Notes: generated by a model not told the origin, from the letters alone. A stretch of 64,000 bases of DNA from Brevundimonas aurantiaca (GCF_014199955.1 NZ_JACHOQ010000001.1:62001-126000); one strand, 5' to 3'. Shown: positions 16,573-26,800, counted from the first letter of the stretch. Translations and numbers: made by a program.

Positions 16573-18888
16573 ATGACCAAATCACCCAAGAGGCCGCCCG
16601 CCGGTCTCCCCGACAAAGACACCCTCCTCGCCTTTCTGCGCGAGGCCGGATCGGCCGAGAAGACCGATATCGCCCGCCACTTCGGCCTGAAGGGCGGCGA
16701 TCGCCGAGCCCTGCGCGAAATGATCCGCGAGCTGGAGGCTGAGGGCCGACTGGGCAAACGGGGCCGCAAGGGCTTCTCAGAAGCCGGCGCCCTGCCCCCC
16801 GTCGGCGTCGCCGATGTGATCGAACGCGACGGCGACGGCGAACTTTACGTCCGCCTGGTCGAGGCCGGCGCCGATGCGCCCCGCGCCCTGCTGATGCCCG
16901 ACCGGACCAAGGTCGGCCCCGCCCCCGGCCTGGGCGACCGGCTGCTGGTCAAGTTCCAGCGCGGCGACGACGGCTGGGAGGCGCGGTTGATCAAACGGCT
17001 GGACGCGGGGACGAACCGTGTCCTGGGCGTCATCCGCAAGTCGACGCGCGAGACCCGCGTCGAGCCCGTCGACCGCCGCTCCAAGGACGTGCTGCTGGTG
17101 CCGCAGGCCCAGTCGGGCGATCTGCGCGACGGCGACCTGGTCCTGGCCGCCATCGAAAAGGGCGACCAGCGCTATGGGCCCAAGCGCGGCAAGATCCTGG
17201 AACATATCGGCAAGGAGGACGACCCCCGAGCCGCCTCCCTGATCGCCATCCACGCCCATGGCGTGCCGACCGGCTTCTCCGAGGCGGTGGAGCGCGAGGC
17301 CGAGGATCAGGAACTGCCGACGCTGAAGGGGCGCGAAGACCTGCGCGAAATCCCCTTCATCACCATCGACCCTGCCGATGCGCGCGACCATGACGACGCC
17401 GTCTACGCCGCCCGCGACGAAGATCCGAAGAACCCCGGCGGCTGGATCGTCTGGGTCGCCATCGCCGACGTCGCCGCCTACGTCCGGCCGGGCAGCCAGC
17501 TGGACCGCGAGGCGCGCGACAAGGGCAACTCCACCTACTTCCCCGACCGCGTCGAGCCGATGCTGCCCGAGGTGCTGTCGAACGGCCTGTGCAGCCTGAA
17601 GGAAGGCGAGAACCGCGCCTGTCTGGCGGTACGGATGGTGTTCGACAAGGACGGCCGCAAGACCGGCCACAAGTTCGTGCGCGGTCTGATGCGGTCGCAC
17701 GCCAAGCTCAGCTACGAACAGGCCCAGGCCGCCATCGACGGGCAAACTGACGACACGACCGGCCCGATCATGGAGACCATCCTCTATCCGCTGTGGAACG
17801 CCTACCACGCCATGCTGAAGGGCCGGCTGAAACGCAGTCCGCTGCAGATCGAATCCGCCGAGCGCCGCATCCGTATGGCCCCGGATGGCGGCATCGCCTC
17901 CATCGAAAAGCGCGCTTCCCTGGAGGCGCACCGGCTGATCGAGGAGATGATGATCCAGGCCAACGTCTGCGCCGCCGAGACCCTGGAACAGAAGAAGACG
18001 CCGCTGATCTATCGCGTCCACGACGCCCCCAGTCAGGAGAAGATCTTCAACCTGGCCGACTTCCTCTCGACCATCGGCAAGCCCTGGAACAAGGGCGAGC
18101 CGGGCACGACCAAGCGGTTCAACAAGCTGCTGGACGAGACCCGCGACGGCGAATACGCCGATGTGGTCAACGAAATGGTTCTGCGCACCCAGATGCAGGC
18201 TGTCTATTCGCCGGAAAACGTCGGCCACTTCGGCCTGAACCTGGACCGCTACGCCCACTTCACCTCGCCGATCCGGCGTTACTCCGACCTGATCGTCCAC
18301 CGCGGCCTGATCCGGGCGCTGAACCTCGGCAAGGACGGGCTGACCGACCGCGAGATCGCCGAACTGCCGGCCATCGCCGAGGGCGTGACCATGACCGAGC
18401 GCCGGTCCATGGCGGCCGAGCGGGACGCCATGGACCGCTATATCGCCGCCTTCCTGGAGGACCGCGTCGGCGCGACCTTCACCGGACGGATCACCGGCGT
18501 GACCCGCTTCGGCCTGTTCATCCGCCTCGACGAGACCGGCGCCGACGGCCTGGTTCCCGTCTCCACCCTGGGCGGCGAGTATTTCGCCCACGACGACCGC
18601 GCCCACGCCCTGGTCGGCGAACGCACCGGCAAGCGCTTCACCCTGGGCCGGATGGTCGAGGTCAGGCTGGTGGAGGCCACCCCCGTCACCGGCGGACTGG
18701 TGTTCGAAATGCTCAGCGAACCGGAGCCGCGCGATCCCAACGCCCCGCCCCCTCGCTACGGCGTCCGGGGACGAGGCGGCGACGGCCCGCCGATGCGCGG
18801 CAAGAACCGGCCGGGCGGCCCCAAGCCCCGCAACGGCTCCAAACCTTCGGGCGGGCTGAAGGGCGTGCGTAAGGGCAAGCGGAGGTGA
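16573..18888 (+). CDS. rnr: Ribonuclease R
   Basis: 771 residues. N-terminal winged-helix part (TLLAFLREAGSAEKTDIARHFGL), cold-shock domains, then the RNB catalytic domain with the metal-binding aspartates D266, D272, D274 and D275 in IDPADARDHDDA, and a C-terminal S1 domain (TFTGRITGVTRFGLFIRL) followed by a basic Gly/Lys/Arg tail that helps unwind structured RNA. It is a processive 3'-5' exoribonuclease for structured RNA, rRNA quality control and mRNA decay. The stop overlaps the GTG start of the NUDIX gene. Confidence 0.95.
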   Translation: MTKSPKRPPAGLPDKDTLLAFLREAGSAEKTDIARHFGLKGGDRRALREMIRELEAEGRLGKRGRKGFSEAGALPPVGVADVIERDGDGELYVRLVEAGADAPRALLMPDRTKVGPAPGLGDRLLVKFQRGDDGWEARLIKRLDAGTNRVLGVIRKSTRETRVEPVDRRSKDVLLVPQAQSGDLRDGDLVLAAIEKGDQRYGPKRGKILEHIGKEDDPRAASLIAIHAHGVPTGFSEAVEREAEDQELPTLKGREDLREIPFITIDPADARDHDDAVYAARDEDPKNPGGWIVWVAIADVAAYVRPGSQLDREARDKGNSTYFPDRVEPMLPEVLSNGLCSLKEGENRACLAVRMVFDKDGRKTGHKFVRGLMRSHAKLSYEQAQAAIDGQTDDTTGPIMETILYPLWNAYHAMLKGRLKRSPLQIESAERRIRMAPDGGIASIEKRASLEAHRLIEEMMIQANVCAAETLEQKKTPLIYRVHDAPSQEKIFNLADFLSTIGKPWNKGEPGTTKRFNKLLDETRDGEYADVVNEMVLRTQMQAVYSPENVGHFGLNLDRYAHFTSPIRRYSDLIVHRGLIRALNLGKDGLTDREIAELPAIAEGVTMTERRSMAAERDAMDRYIAAFLEDRVGATFTGRITGVTRFGLFIRLDETGADGLVPVSTLGGEYFAHDDRAHALVGERTGKRFTLGRMVEVRLVEATPVTGGLVFEMLSEPEPRDPNAPPPRYGVRGRGGDGPPMRGKNRPGGPKPRNGSKPSGGLKGVRKGKRR

Positions 18889-19598
18889 CCCCCTTCGACG
18901 CCGCGCAGGACCTGACCGACGCGCCTCGCGTCGGCGGCGCCCAACGCCCCAAGGACGCGGCGACATTGATCGTGACACGGGGCGGATCGCGGCCTGAGGT
19001 GCTGATGGGGCGGCGGGCGCCGGGCCATGTCTTCATGGCCTCGAAATGGGTGTTTCCCGGCGGACGAATTGACCGGGCGGATTTCACCGCCGCCTCGACC
19101 GGCGCCTTGGCGTCAGACGTCGCGCGTCGGCTGGAGGCCGAGGTTCCCGCCCGCCGCGCCCGCGCCCTGGCCCTGACGGCGATCCGCGAGACCTTCGAGG
19201 AGACCGGCTTGGTCCTGGGGCGGCCCGCGCCGTCGGCCAGCGTCGCCGGACCGTGGCGCGAATACCGCCAAGCGGGCGCCCTGCCCGATCTTTCGGTCCT
19301 GTCCTACATCGCCCGCGCCGTTACGCCGCCCGGCCGCACGCGCCGGTTCGACGCTCGTTTTTTCATGGCCCCAGCCGAGGCCCTGCTGACGCCCGAGCCG
19401 ACCGCAGGGTCGGGCGAGCTGGACGAAATCGCCTGGTTGCCGCTGGAAGACGCCCGCGCCTTGGATCTGCCCGCCATCACCCGCTTCGTGCTGGGCGAAC
19501 TGGCCGAGCGGCTTGGCCAGGATCGAACCAGCCCCGACCGTCCCCTGCCCTTCGTCCGCATGGTGCGCGGCCGCCACATCGTCGATCACAGGGACTGA
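18885..19598 (+). CDS. NUDIX hydrolase
   Basis: 237 residues, GTG start overlapping the rnr stop (GTGA), so translation is probably coupled. The Nudix box is recognisable as ALTAIRETFEETGLVLG (about residues 98-114), with VFPGGRID upstream supplying the substrate-side glycine. The extended insertions match the subgroup annotated as Nudix hydrolases acting on CoA or nucleoside-diphosphate derivatives; the substrate is unknown. The coupling to rnr could suggest a role in RNA or nucleotide housekeeping, but that is only context. Confidence 0.82.
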   Translation: MTPFDAAQDLTDAPRVGGAQRPKDAATLIVTRGGSRPEVLMGRRAPGHVFMASKWVFPGGRIDRADFTAASTGALASDVARRLEAEVPARRARALALTAIRETFEETGLVLGRPAPSASVAGPWREYRQAGALPDLSVLSYIARAVTPPGRTRRFDARFFMAPAEALLTPEPTAGSGELDEIAWLPLEDARALDLPAITRFVLGELAERLGQDRTSPDRPLPFVRMVRGRHIVDHRD

Positions 19599-19600
19599 CC

Positions 19601-20008
19601 ATGCCCAGCGCCATCACCCTGCGCCTGACCACAGCAGACCCGGTCCCAGGCGTCGCCTACAGCCTGCAGGACAAGGCCAACACGCCGGTCAAACCCCGTA
19701 TCGCCGGTGACGGTCCGATCAGGTTCGACGTCCCCGTGACCCTGTCCGACGACGGGCGGCTGACCGGCCCCTTCGTCCGGCGCGAGGGCCCGTTGCGCCG
19801 CTTCATCTATATCGCCATCGGCACATCGGCTGGACAGCACGGCGAATGGAGCCGTCGCGCCAAGATCGATGTCCACGACATTCCCGCCGCCCTTCTGGCC
19901 CAGGCCCGCGCCGGTCAGACGCTTGAGGTGATTCTGCCCGGCCGTGCCCGCGACGGCGGCCCCGCCTGCGCGACTGTGCGGCCTCTTCAGCCGTGGACGG
20001 CCGTCTGA
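19601..20008 (+). CDS. DUF5990 family protein
   Basis: 135 residues starting two bases after the NUDIX stop, so the third gene of the rnr unit. The sequence fits DUF5990: an N-terminal strand ITLRLTTADPVPGVAYSLQDK, then a FDVPVTL strand, GPFVRREGPLRRFIYIAIG, and a C-terminal strand LEVILPGRARDGGPAC. The family has no known function; it looks like a small beta-sandwich, cytoplasmic. Confidence 0.75.
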   Translation: MPSAITLRLTTADPVPGVAYSLQDKANTPVKPRIAGDGPIRFDVPVTLSDDGRLTGPFVRREGPLRRFIYIAIGTSAGQHGEWSRRAKIDVHDIPAALLAQARAGQTLEVILPGRARDGGPACATVRPLQPWTAV

Positions 20009-20018
20009 GATTGGGCCG

Positions 20019-20046
20019 TTGACTTTGGATCGAGTCTGAGTATGTT
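20019..20046 (+). promoter_or_regulatory. Housekeeping promoter of rpmG
   Basis: TTGACT (20019-20024) and TATGTT (20041-20046) separated by 16 bases resemble sigma-70 boxes. They lie about 50 bases before the rpmG ATG. Confidence 0.55.
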
Positions 20047-20094
20047 CCGCGCCTCTTATTTTAAGCGGCTTTCGCCGTCGCAGAGGTAATTCCG

Positions 20095-20262
20095 ATGGCC
20101 AAACCGGCTTCCATCAAGATCCGCCTGAACTCCACGGCCGACACCGGCTTCTTCTACGTCACCAAGAAGAACGCTCGCACCATGACCGAAAAGATGGTCG
20201 TCAAGAAGTACGACCCGGTCGTGCGCAAGCACGTCGAGTTCAAGGAAGGCAAGATCAAGTAA
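20095..20262 (+). CDS. rpmG: 50S ribosomal protein L33
   Basis: 55 residues beginning [14 protein letters not shown], then [13 protein letters not shown] and [15 protein letters not shown], the invariant core of bacterial L33. This is the cysteine-free (non-zinc) form common in alphaproteobacteria. Part of the large ribosomal subunit near the E site. It has its own promoter-like boxes upstream and a strong terminator 25 bases downstream, so it is a single-gene unit. Confidence 0.97.
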   Translation: MAKPASIKIRLNSTADTGFFYVTKKNARTMTEKMVVKKYDPVVRKHVEFKEGKIK

Positions 20263-20285
20263 CGCCTTGATCCGCTGACAAAGGA

Positions 20286-20317
20286 AAACGCCCGGCTGGT
20301 CGCAGCCGGGCGTTTTT
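20286..20317 (+). terminator. Rho-independent terminator of rpmG
   Basis: Perfect 13-bp stem (20286-20298 with 20303-20315), four-base loop GTCG, and five T residues at 20313-20317. Confidence 0.92.
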
Positions 20318-20341
20318 CGTTGCGGCTACGCCGGTGCGACG

Positions 20342-21703
20342 TCAGACCGCGCGCGCGACGACCTTGTTGCGGCCGCCGGCCTTGGCTTCATAAACGCCTT
20401 CATCGGCCCGCTTCAGCAGGGCCTCGGGCGTGTCCCCGGCGCCGGTGGTCGCGGCGACGCCGATCGACAGGGTGATGGTCAAAAACTCCTCGCCGCCCAT
20501 CACGCGGAACGGCGCTGCGGCGATGTCGCGGCGAATACGCTCGGCCACCATGCGGGCGTCCTCCAGACCCGCGCCCGGCATGACCACCACGAATTCCTCC
20601 CCGCCCATACGGCAGGGCAGGTCCACGGCGCGCACATTGGTGGCGAGCCGGACCGCAAATTCGGCCAGAACCTCATCGCCGGCGTCGTGGCCGAAACCGT
20701 CGTTGACCGCCTTGAAGTGGTCGATATCCAAGACCAGCACAGCCACCGGCGAGCCGCCGTGTGTGGCGCGCCCCACCAGGGCCTGCAGCTGGCCGGCCAT
20801 GTAGCGCCGATTGTGCAGGCCCGTCAGAGAGTCGGTGACGGCCATTTCCAGACTGCTGTCCAGCTTCTGGCGCAGGAAGTCCGTATAGCGTTTGCGCCGG
20901 ATCTGGGTGCGGACACGGGCGGAAAGCTCCTCGGTGTCGATCGGACGCGGCAGGATGTCGGTAGCCCCCAGCTCCAGCGCCTTGACCATCCGCGGTCGCT
21001 CGCTAGGCTCCACGATTGCGAGGACCGGCGCGCGCCGCGCATCGCCGGATTTCAGCATGGCGACGACCCTTAATCCATCGAAACTCTGGGCCGCCACATT
21101 GACGATGATCAGATCCAGCGGCCCCTTGGCCGCCGCAAGCGCCGCCTGGGGGTCGGTCTCCACCACCACGCGGTGTTCGCGGCCCAGTTCCGCAGCGACC
21201 GCTGCGGCCTGGCTTTCGTCGTCATCGACGATCAGAACCCGGCCGCCTTCGGTTCTCAGACGCGCTGCAGCCTCGTCGCCCACGCCCATGCGCCGGCTGC
21301 TTTCCTCGCGCTCGCGCAGTTCGTCCATCACCTGCTTCAGCCGCGTCAGCGACTTGACCCGCGCCAGCAGCACCACATCGTCGATCGGCTTGGTCAGAAA
21401 GTCGTCGGCCTCGGCCTCCAGACCGCGAATCCGATCGGCTCGGCCGTCCAGGGCCGTCACCAGCACCACCGGAATGTGGCGCGTCTCAGCTCGCGCCTTC
21501 AACCGCCGACAAGTCTCGAAACCGTCCATGCCAGGCATCATGACGTCCAGCAGGATCAGGTCCGGCTGCTCTTTCGCCGCCAGGGTCAAGGCCGTCTGAC
21601 CGTCGTGGCAGGTCAGCACGTCGTAATATTCGATGGTCAGCTTGGCCTCGAGCAGACGCACATTCACGTCCACATCATCGACGACCAGAATTCGCGCGCT
21701 CAT
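20342..21703 (-). CDS. pleD: Diguanylate cyclase response regulator PleD
   Basis: 453 residues, close to the 454 of Caulobacter PleD and with the same layout. First receiver domain with phospho-acceptor D53 in [11 protein letters not shown]; second, degenerate receiver (about 175-290) used for dimerisation; GGDEF-type cyclase domain with active-site GGEEF and the product-inhibition site RxxD (RAVD) just before it. It makes cyclic di-GMP from two GTP when phosphorylated and drives the swarmer-to-stalked transition at the cell pole. The ATG overlaps the divK stop (ATGA), so the two are one operon. Confidence 0.95.
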   Translation of the reverse strand: MSARILVVDDVDVNVRLLEAKLTIEYYDVLTCHDGQTALTLAAKEQPDLILLDVMMPGMDGFETCRRLKARAETRHIPVVLVTALDGRADRIRGLEAEADDFLTKPIDDVVLLARVKSLTRLKQVMDELREREESSRRMGVGDEAAARLRTEGGRVLIVDDDESQAAAVAAELGREHRVVVETDPQAALAAAKGPLDLIIVNVAAQSFDGLRVVAMLKSGDARRAPVLAIVEPSERPRMVKALELGATDILPRPIDTEELSARVRTQIRRKRYTDFLRQKLDSSLEMAVTDSLTGLHNRRYMAGQLQALVGRATHGGSPVAVLVLDIDHFKAVNDGFGHDAGDEVLAEFAVRLATNVRAVDLPCRMGGEEFVVVMPGAGLEDARMVAERIRRDIAAAPFRVMGGEEFLTITLSIGVAATTGAGDTPEALLKRADEGVYEAKAGGRNKVVARAV

Positions 21704-22065
21704 CCCAGATGCTGCCGAATGGTCTGGAGGAAGTGCATCACCGAGATCGGCTTGGAGATATAGGCCTCGCAACCGCCCTGACGAATCCGCTCCTCATCGC
21801 CCTTCATGGCGAAGGCGGTCACGGCGATGACCGGAATATGGTTCAGCTCCTCGTCGTCCTTCAGCCATTTGGTGACTTCGAGACCCGAAATTTCAGGCAG
21901 TTGAATGTCCATCAGGATCAGGTCCGGATGGTGCGCGCGCGCCAGGGCCAAAGCCTGCAGCCCCTCTCGGGTCTGCAAGGTCTCGTAGCCCTGGGAATCG
22001 AGCAGATCATGAAAAAGCTTCATGTTCAGCTCGTTATCCTCGACGATGAGGACTTTCTTGGACAT
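21700..22065 (-). CDS. divK: Single-domain response regulator DivK
   Basis: 121 residues beginning [18 protein letters not shown]; phospho-acceptor D53 in [10 protein letters not shown], plus conserved T in AVTAFAM and K in ISKPIS. The near-identity to Caulobacter DivK in these blocks and the overlapping pleD gene make the assignment firm. DivK~P controls the DivJ/PleC/DivL-CckA pathway and so CtrA activity. Two in-frame start codons (GTG, ATG) precede the chosen ATG; the chosen one gives the standard N-terminus. Confidence 0.95.
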   Translation of the reverse strand: MSKKVLIVEDNELNMKLFHDLLDSQGYETLQTREGLQALALARAHHPDLILMDIQLPEISGLEVTKWLKDDEELNHIPVIAVTAFAMKGDEERIRQGGCEAYISKPISVMHFLQTIRQHLG

Positions 22066-22171
22066 CATCACCTGACCTGGGTCGCCGGCGAATTGGCGAC
22101 GCCGCGTTGAACGTCATACTGCCTGCCCAGTCTTAAGTTGGGGTGAAGCCAAGGTTACGGAGACCTTAAGC

Positions 22172-23440
22172 GTGGCCATAAAGGCCGTTTGTCGCGACTG
22201 TCTGTGGACCGGAACCGACCCCGCCGGGCCGCCGGATCGGCGCTGCCCGTCGTGCGGATCGCGCCGCATCGTCGCCCACACGGAACTGGATCGGTTGACG
22301 ATCGCGCACATGGACTGCGACGCCTTCTACGCCTCGGTCGAAAAGCGCGATCGGCCCGAGCTTCGCGACCGGCCGGTGATCGTCGGCGGGGGAAAGCGCG
22401 GCGTGGTTTCGACCGCCTGCTATGTCGCCCGCCAATATGGCGTCGGCAGCGCCATGCCGATGTTCAAGGCCCTGAAGGCCTGTCCCGATGCCGTGGTGAT
22501 CAAGCCGGACTTCGCCAAATACGTCTTTGAGTCAGATCGCATCCTGGGCGCCCTGGGCCGGCTGACGCCCCTGATCCAGCCGCTGTCGCTGGACGAGGCC
22601 TGGGTCGATCTGTCGGGCACGGAGCGACTGAACGGCGGGCCTCCGGCCTTTCAATTGATCCGGTTTCAGAAGCAGATCGAGGAAGAGACCGGCCTGACCG
22701 TCTCGATCGGCCTGGCGCCCAATCGCTTCCTTGCGAAAATGGCCTCGGAGATGGACAAGCCGCGAGGCTTTTCCGTCATCGGCGCAGGGGATGCCCAGGC
22801 CCTGCTGGCGCCCCGCTCCGTCACCGCCCTGCCCGGCGTCGGCCCGGTGTTCGGCAAGGCGCTGCGCAGCGACGGCTACGCCACCATCGGCGATCTGGCC
22901 CGGGCCGACGTCCGCGACCTGGTCAAACGCTATGGGGAGTCCGGTCTGCGCCTCTACGACCTGGCCCACGCCCGCGACGCCCGCGCCGTGAACCCGGAGC
23001 GGGACCGCAAGGGCATGAGCGCCGAGACCACCTTCAATGAGGACCTCAGCACGGCCGAGGCGCTGGAGGCCGAGCTCTGGCCCCTGTGCGAGAAGCTGGC
23101 TTCAAAGGCGCGGCGCGACGGCGTCGCCAGCCGCGTCCTGGTGCTGAAACTGCGCCGCACCGACTTCAAGATCGTCACCCGGCGGATCAGCCTGGCCGAA
23201 CCGGTCCAGACCGCCCGCGCCCTGTTCGCCGCCGGTCGCGATCTGCTGCGGCCGGAACTGGGGCCGCCCTATCGGCTGATCGGTATCGGCATGGCGGATA
23301 TTCAGGATGCCGAAGACGCGCCTGTCGGTCTGTTCCAAAGCGCCGAGACCCGCCTCCTGAAGACCGAACGGGCCATCGACCGGCTGCGGGAAAAGTTCGG
23401 CAAGGACGCCGTGGTGGCGGGTCGGGCGCTTAAGACCTAA
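22172..23440 (+). CDS. dinB: DNA polymerase IV with N-terminal zinc ribbon
   Basis: 422 residues from a GTG start. Residues 7-28 form a CxxC-x14-CxxC zinc ribbon (C7, C10, C25, C28) ahead of the normal Y-family polymerase, a layout I recall from other alphaproteobacterial DinB proteins. Catalytic acids are D48 in [11 protein letters not shown] and D141/E142 in LSLDEAW; the helix-hairpin-helix region ([16 protein letters not shown]) and little finger follow. It performs low-fidelity synthesis across lesions. No consensus SOS box (GTTC-N7-GTTC) was found in the 100 bases upstream. Confidence 0.92.
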   Translation: MAIKAVCRDCLWTGTDPAGPPDRRCPSCGSRRIVAHTELDRLTIAHMDCDAFYASVEKRDRPELRDRPVIVGGGKRGVVSTACYVARQYGVGSAMPMFKALKACPDAVVIKPDFAKYVFESDRILGALGRLTPLIQPLSLDEAWVDLSGTERLNGGPPAFQLIRFQKQIEEETGLTVSIGLAPNRFLAKMASEMDKPRGFSVIGAGDAQALLAPRSVTALPGVGPVFGKALRSDGYATIGDLARADVRDLVKRYGESGLRLYDLAHARDARAVNPERDRKGMSAETTFNEDLSTAEALEAELWPLCEKLASKARRDGVASRVLVLKLRRTDFKIVTRRISLAEPVQTARALFAAGRDLLRPELGPPYRLIGIGMADIQDAEDAPVGLFQSAETRLLKTERAIDRLREKFGKDAVVAGRALKT

Positions 23441-23448
23441 GAGGGCGC

Positions 23449-24744
23449 ATGGACCTCGCCAAACGCGCCTTCGACCACGGGTTCCGCCTGGACCCGATCG
23501 TCCGCAGCCTGCTGGACACCGATTTCTACAAATTGCTGATGTTGCAGATGATCTGGCGTGAACATCGCGACACGCCCGTCGTCTTCCAGGTCATCAACCG
23601 CACCCGGTCGGTCCGTATGGCGGACGAGATCGACGTCGCTGCACTGCGCGACCAGCTGGACCACGCCCGCACATTGCGCTTCACCAACAAGGAATTGGTC
23701 TGGCTGGCGGGCAACAGCTTCTATGGGGTGAAGCAGATCTTCTCGCCGGACTTCATCGCCTGGCTGACCGACTACCGCCTGCCCGACTACGACCTGTCGG
23801 TTCAGGACGGCCAATATGTCCTGACCTTCTCCGGCGCCTGGGCCGAGGTGACCCTGTGGGAAATCCCCGCCCTGGCCATCCTCAACGAACTGCGCTGCCG
23901 CACAGGGCTGCGTCGGCTGGGACGGTTCGAACTGGACGTCCTCTATTCGCGGGCCAAGACCCGGCTGTGGTCCAAGGTCGAGCGGCTGCGCATCCTGCCC
24001 GACCTCGCCCTGTCCGATTTCGGCACCCGTCGTCGCCACGGCTTCCTGTGGCAACGCTGGTGCATTCAGGCCCTGAAGGAAGGTCTGGGCCGGTCCTTCA
24101 TCGGCACCTCCAATGTGCTCCACGCCATGGAGAACGATCTGGAGGCCATCGGCACCAATGGCCACGAACTGCCGATGGTCCTGGCCGCCCTGGCCCCCGA
24201 CGACGCCAGCCTGGCCCAGACGCCCTATGCTGTGCTGGACGAGTGGCGGCGGCACTACGGCGGCAATCTGCTGGTCGTCCTGCCCGACGCCTTCGGCACC
24301 GAGGCCTTTCTGGATCAGGCTCCCGACTGGGTCGCCGACTGGACCGGCTTCCGCCCCGACTCGGCCCCGCCGATCCCGGCGGGCGAACGGCTGATCGACT
24401 GGTGGCGCGAACGGGGCCGCGATCCGCGCGAGAAGCTGCTGATCTTCTCCGACGGCATGGACATCGACGGCATCGAAGCGGCCCACGCCCATTTCCATGG
24501 CCGCACCCGGCTCAGCTTCGGCTGGGGCACCAATCTGACCAATGACTTCCGCGAGTGTTCGCCCGCCTTCGCCCCCGAGCTTGAGCCCATCTCCCTGGTC
24601 TGCAAGGTGGTCGAGGCCGGGGGGCGCCCCGCCGTCAAACTGTCGGACAACCCGGAAAAGGCCGTGGGCTATCCGGCCGAAATCCAACGCTATCGCCGCG
24701 TCTTCGGCGAGCGCGGCCTGACCGCTCGACCCGTTGCGGTCTGA
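23449..24744 (+). CDS. pncB: Nicotinate phosphoribosyltransferase
   Basis: 431 residues. Motifs: [13 protein letters not shown] near the N-terminus, [10 protein letters not shown], and the phosphate-site [10 protein letters not shown] close to the end, with the autophosphorylated histidine region NGHELPM at about residue 238. It converts nicotinate plus PRPP and ATP to nicotinate mononucleotide in NAD salvage (Preiss-Handler). Starts eight bases after dinB on the same strand, so perhaps co-transcribed. Cytoplasmic. Confidence 0.94.
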   Translation: MDLAKRAFDHGFRLDPIVRSLLDTDFYKLLMLQMIWREHRDTPVVFQVINRTRSVRMADEIDVAALRDQLDHARTLRFTNKELVWLAGNSFYGVKQIFSPDFIAWLTDYRLPDYDLSVQDGQYVLTFSGAWAEVTLWEIPALAILNELRCRTGLRRLGRFELDVLYSRAKTRLWSKVERLRILPDLALSDFGTRRRHGFLWQRWCIQALKEGLGRSFIGTSNVLHAMENDLEAIGTNGHELPMVLAALAPDDASLAQTPYAVLDEWRRHYGGNLLVVLPDAFGTEAFLDQAPDWVADWTGFRPDSAPPIPAGERLIDWWRERGRDPREKLLIFSDGMDIDGIEAAHAHFHGRTRLSFGWGTNLTNDFRECSPAFAPELEPISLVCKVVEAGGRPAVKLSDNPEKAVGYPAEIQRYRRVFGERGLTARPVAV

Positions 24745-24780
24745 AACCCGGCCTTAAGCCCGATCCGCGATAAGGGCGAC

Positions 24781-25521
24781 ATGAACGCCTTCGTCGACAA
24801 GATGCGCCGCCGCGCCGGCCGCTATCTGGATGTCCGCCCCGTGACCATCCGATCCCCGCGAGGCGTGCTGAGCCTGTCGTTCGACGACATCCCCGCCTCA
24901 GCCTGGCTGGAGGCCGGGCCGGTGCTGGCCCAGCACGGGGTGAAGGCCACCTATTATGTCTGCGGCGGTCTGGCGGGCGGGCGGAATCTGGATCTGCCGC
25001 AGTTCGAGACCGAGCACCTTCAGGCCCTGCACGCGGCGGGGCACGAGGTCGGCTGCCACACCTATGAACACGTCTCGACCCTGCGCCTGTCGCCAGCCGA
25101 ACTGGACGCCAGCCTGGCCCGCAACGCCGCCTGGGTGTCGGAACGGCTGGACGGCTATCGGATGCAGACCTTCGCCTATCCGTTCGGCGACTGCGCCCTG
25201 GGGTCCAAGGCGGTGATTGAGCGGCGCTTCCTGTGCGGCCGAGGCGTGCGCGACGGGATCAACACCGGCCGCGTGGATCGCAATCTGGTGCAGGCCATCG
25301 GCCTGGAGAGCCGTCGCCTGCCCGGCTATGATCTGGAACAGCTTGTCGCAGACACGGCGGCCTCTAGAGGCTGGCTGATCGCCTACGGCCACGACGTCAG
25401 CGACGCGCCCACCCCCTATGGCTGCCGCCCCGAAGACATCGACCGGCTGATCCTGCTCGCCAAGGCCGCCGGGCTGGACATTCAACCCGTGGCCTCGGCC
25501 TGGGGCCGCCTTACCGACTGA
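24781..25521 (+). CDS. Polysaccharide deacetylase family protein
   Basis: 246 residues without a signal peptide. The NodB-type motif 1 is LSFDDI (Asp pair near residues 31-32) and motif 2 is the metal-binding HxxxH in GCHTYEHVS; FAYPFGD supplies motif 3. Family members remove N- or O-acetyl groups from chitooligosaccharides, peptidoglycan or exopolysaccharides. Absence of an export signal suggests a cytoplasmic sugar substrate or a non-classical role. Follows pncB by 36 bases. Confidence 0.82.
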   Translation: MNAFVDKMRRRAGRYLDVRPVTIRSPRGVLSLSFDDIPASAWLEAGPVLAQHGVKATYYVCGGLAGGRNLDLPQFETEHLQALHAAGHEVGCHTYEHVSTLRLSPAELDASLARNAAWVSERLDGYRMQTFAYPFGDCALGSKAVIERRFLCGRGVRDGINTGRVDRNLVQAIGLESRRLPGYDLEQLVADTAASRGWLIAYGHDVSDAPTPYGCRPEDIDRLILLAKAAGLDIQPVASAWGRLTD

Positions 25522-25527
25522 AACGGC

Positions 25528-25818
25528 TTAGAAAACGCCCACGGCGCCCTCGGCCCAAATCAGCAGAACCGCCAGGACCACCGCGGCGCAGACGGCCAGA
25601 GCCAAAGAACGACATTTGATCAAAGCCAGCGTCAGTTCGATCAAGGCGCCCGCTCCGACCAGCAAGACGCCCGCGAACAGGAAGTCCGACGCCGTCCAGG
25701 CGACCTCGCGAGTGAACTGCATGGCCACCAGCGGCGCCGATAGGGCCAAGGCCACAAGGCCCCAACCGACCAAACGCAGAGGATGCGTCCCGCCCGCACG
25801 CTTCGCCGCCATCGACAT
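25528..25818 (-). CDS. Small membrane protein
   Basis: 96 residues from the ATG at 25818, chosen because GGAG lies seven bases upstream; an earlier ATG at 25848 lacks a site. Three hydrophobic segments are visible (about residues 16-34, 44-60 and 70-90), with a cytoplasmic Lys/Arg-rich start. No family recognised. Convergent with the deacetylase gene. Confidence 0.65.
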   Translation of the reverse strand: MSMAAKRAGGTHPLRLVGWGLVALALSAPLVAMQFTREVAWTASDFLFAGVLLVGAGALIELTLALIKCRSLALAVCAAVVLAVLLIWAEGAVGVF

Positions 25819-25885
25819 GCCGTCGCTCCAATCCGAAAATGTCAGCACACTAATCGATAATCGGGCTATCGAACATCGCCGGCTC

Positions 25886-26800
25886 TCAGACGAGGGCGAC
25901 GGCCTTGCGCCGGTCCGCCCAGGCGATCAGTTCCTTCCTCGGCCAGACCATCAGCCATGACCGCGCGGTGTATTCACCGCTGTCGATCAACGCCTTTCGC
26001 GACGCAGAGGCTGTTGCCGCCCGCTGCGTGTGGATCTCGCCCGGCCCTTGATGCACCATAAAGGCCCCGCCCTTCAGCGGGTTCAGCCGCAGGTGCGCCA
26101 GGCGGGGGCTGATCTCGGTCAGGGGCGGGTCGTAGAACCAGCTGGAGCCGATCATCCCCGCCAGCTCCGGTCGCGTCCGACAGATTTCCGCCGCCGTGGC
26201 CCAGGCGTCGTTCCAACCCTCCTCGTTGAAGCCGCGCAGCCAGCGGCTCTCGGTATGGACCTCCAGCCAGGGCTCGCGTTTGGCGCCCGCCTTCAGATAG
26301 CGGAACAGAGGGCCGAAGCCCCAGCCGTCGCGCACATGTTTGATGATCTGTCCCGGCCCCACCGGCGAACTCAGGTCGATGACCTGGCTCTTGGCCGCCG
26401 GCACGCTGAGCGCCAGGCTGAAGCGAACATCCTTGGCCCAGTGGTCGAAGTCGTAATCGCCCTCCGCCTGGGTCAGGAAGGCCGCCAGCTGTTCGATCCA
26501 ATAGGGATAGAGGGACAGCACTTCGGGCGGCAGAGCCAGGGTCGCGACCCGATCCGGCAAGCGCAGGGCCCAACTGGCGATGAGGCCGCGTCGAACCGCG
26601 TCAGAGGCGGATGCGCCCAGAACGGCGTCCACCGCCCTGGCTGGCATTTCGAAATCCCAGTGGGGCGCGGCCTCTGCGGCCTTGGCGGCGGCGGGCTCCA
26701 TGGCTGCATCAACGTGCGCCCAGTCCGACGGCGAAAGGCGCGCCAACACGGCCTGAAAGGCGGCGACGTCAGAGGTCAGGTGCAGATCCATGAGCGCCAT
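25886..26800 (-). CDS. Hypothetical protein of unknown family
   Basis: 304 residues, soluble, no signal peptide. Rich in Trp (for example WFYDPP, ESRWLRGFNEEGWNDAW, DGWGFGPLFRYL), with several conserved-looking motifs such as HLRLNPLKGGAFMVHQGPGEIH, which suggest a structured enzyme-like domain. I do not recognise the family. The start could also be the ATG nine bases downstream (MDLHL). Codon use is ordinary for this genome, so it is likely a native gene. Divergent from ridA. Confidence 0.6.
   Translation of the reverse strand: MALMDLHLTSDVAAFQAVLARLSPSDWAHVDAAMEPAAAKAAEAAPHWDFEMPARAVDAVLGASASDAVRRGLIASWALRLPDRVATLALPPEVLSLYPYWIEQLAAFLTQAEGDYDFDHWAKDVRFSLALSVPAAKSQVIDLSSPVGPGQIIKHVRDGWGFGPLFRYLKAGAKREPWLEVHTESRWLRGFNEEGWNDAWATAAEICRTRPELAGMIGSSWFYDPPLTEISPRLAHLRLNPLKGGAFMVHQGPGEIHTQRAATASASRKALIDSGEYTARSWLMVWPRKELIAWADRRKAVALV

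Noticed and set aside
16777..18978. 733-codon minus-strand frame opposite rnr
   Set aside because: It lies entirely against RNase R, whose catalytic motifs are certain; no ribosome site and no family resemblance.
22066..22171. Possible LexA box before dinB
   Set aside because: GAAC and GTTGAAC words are present but not in the GTTC-N7-GTTC spacing used in this group.
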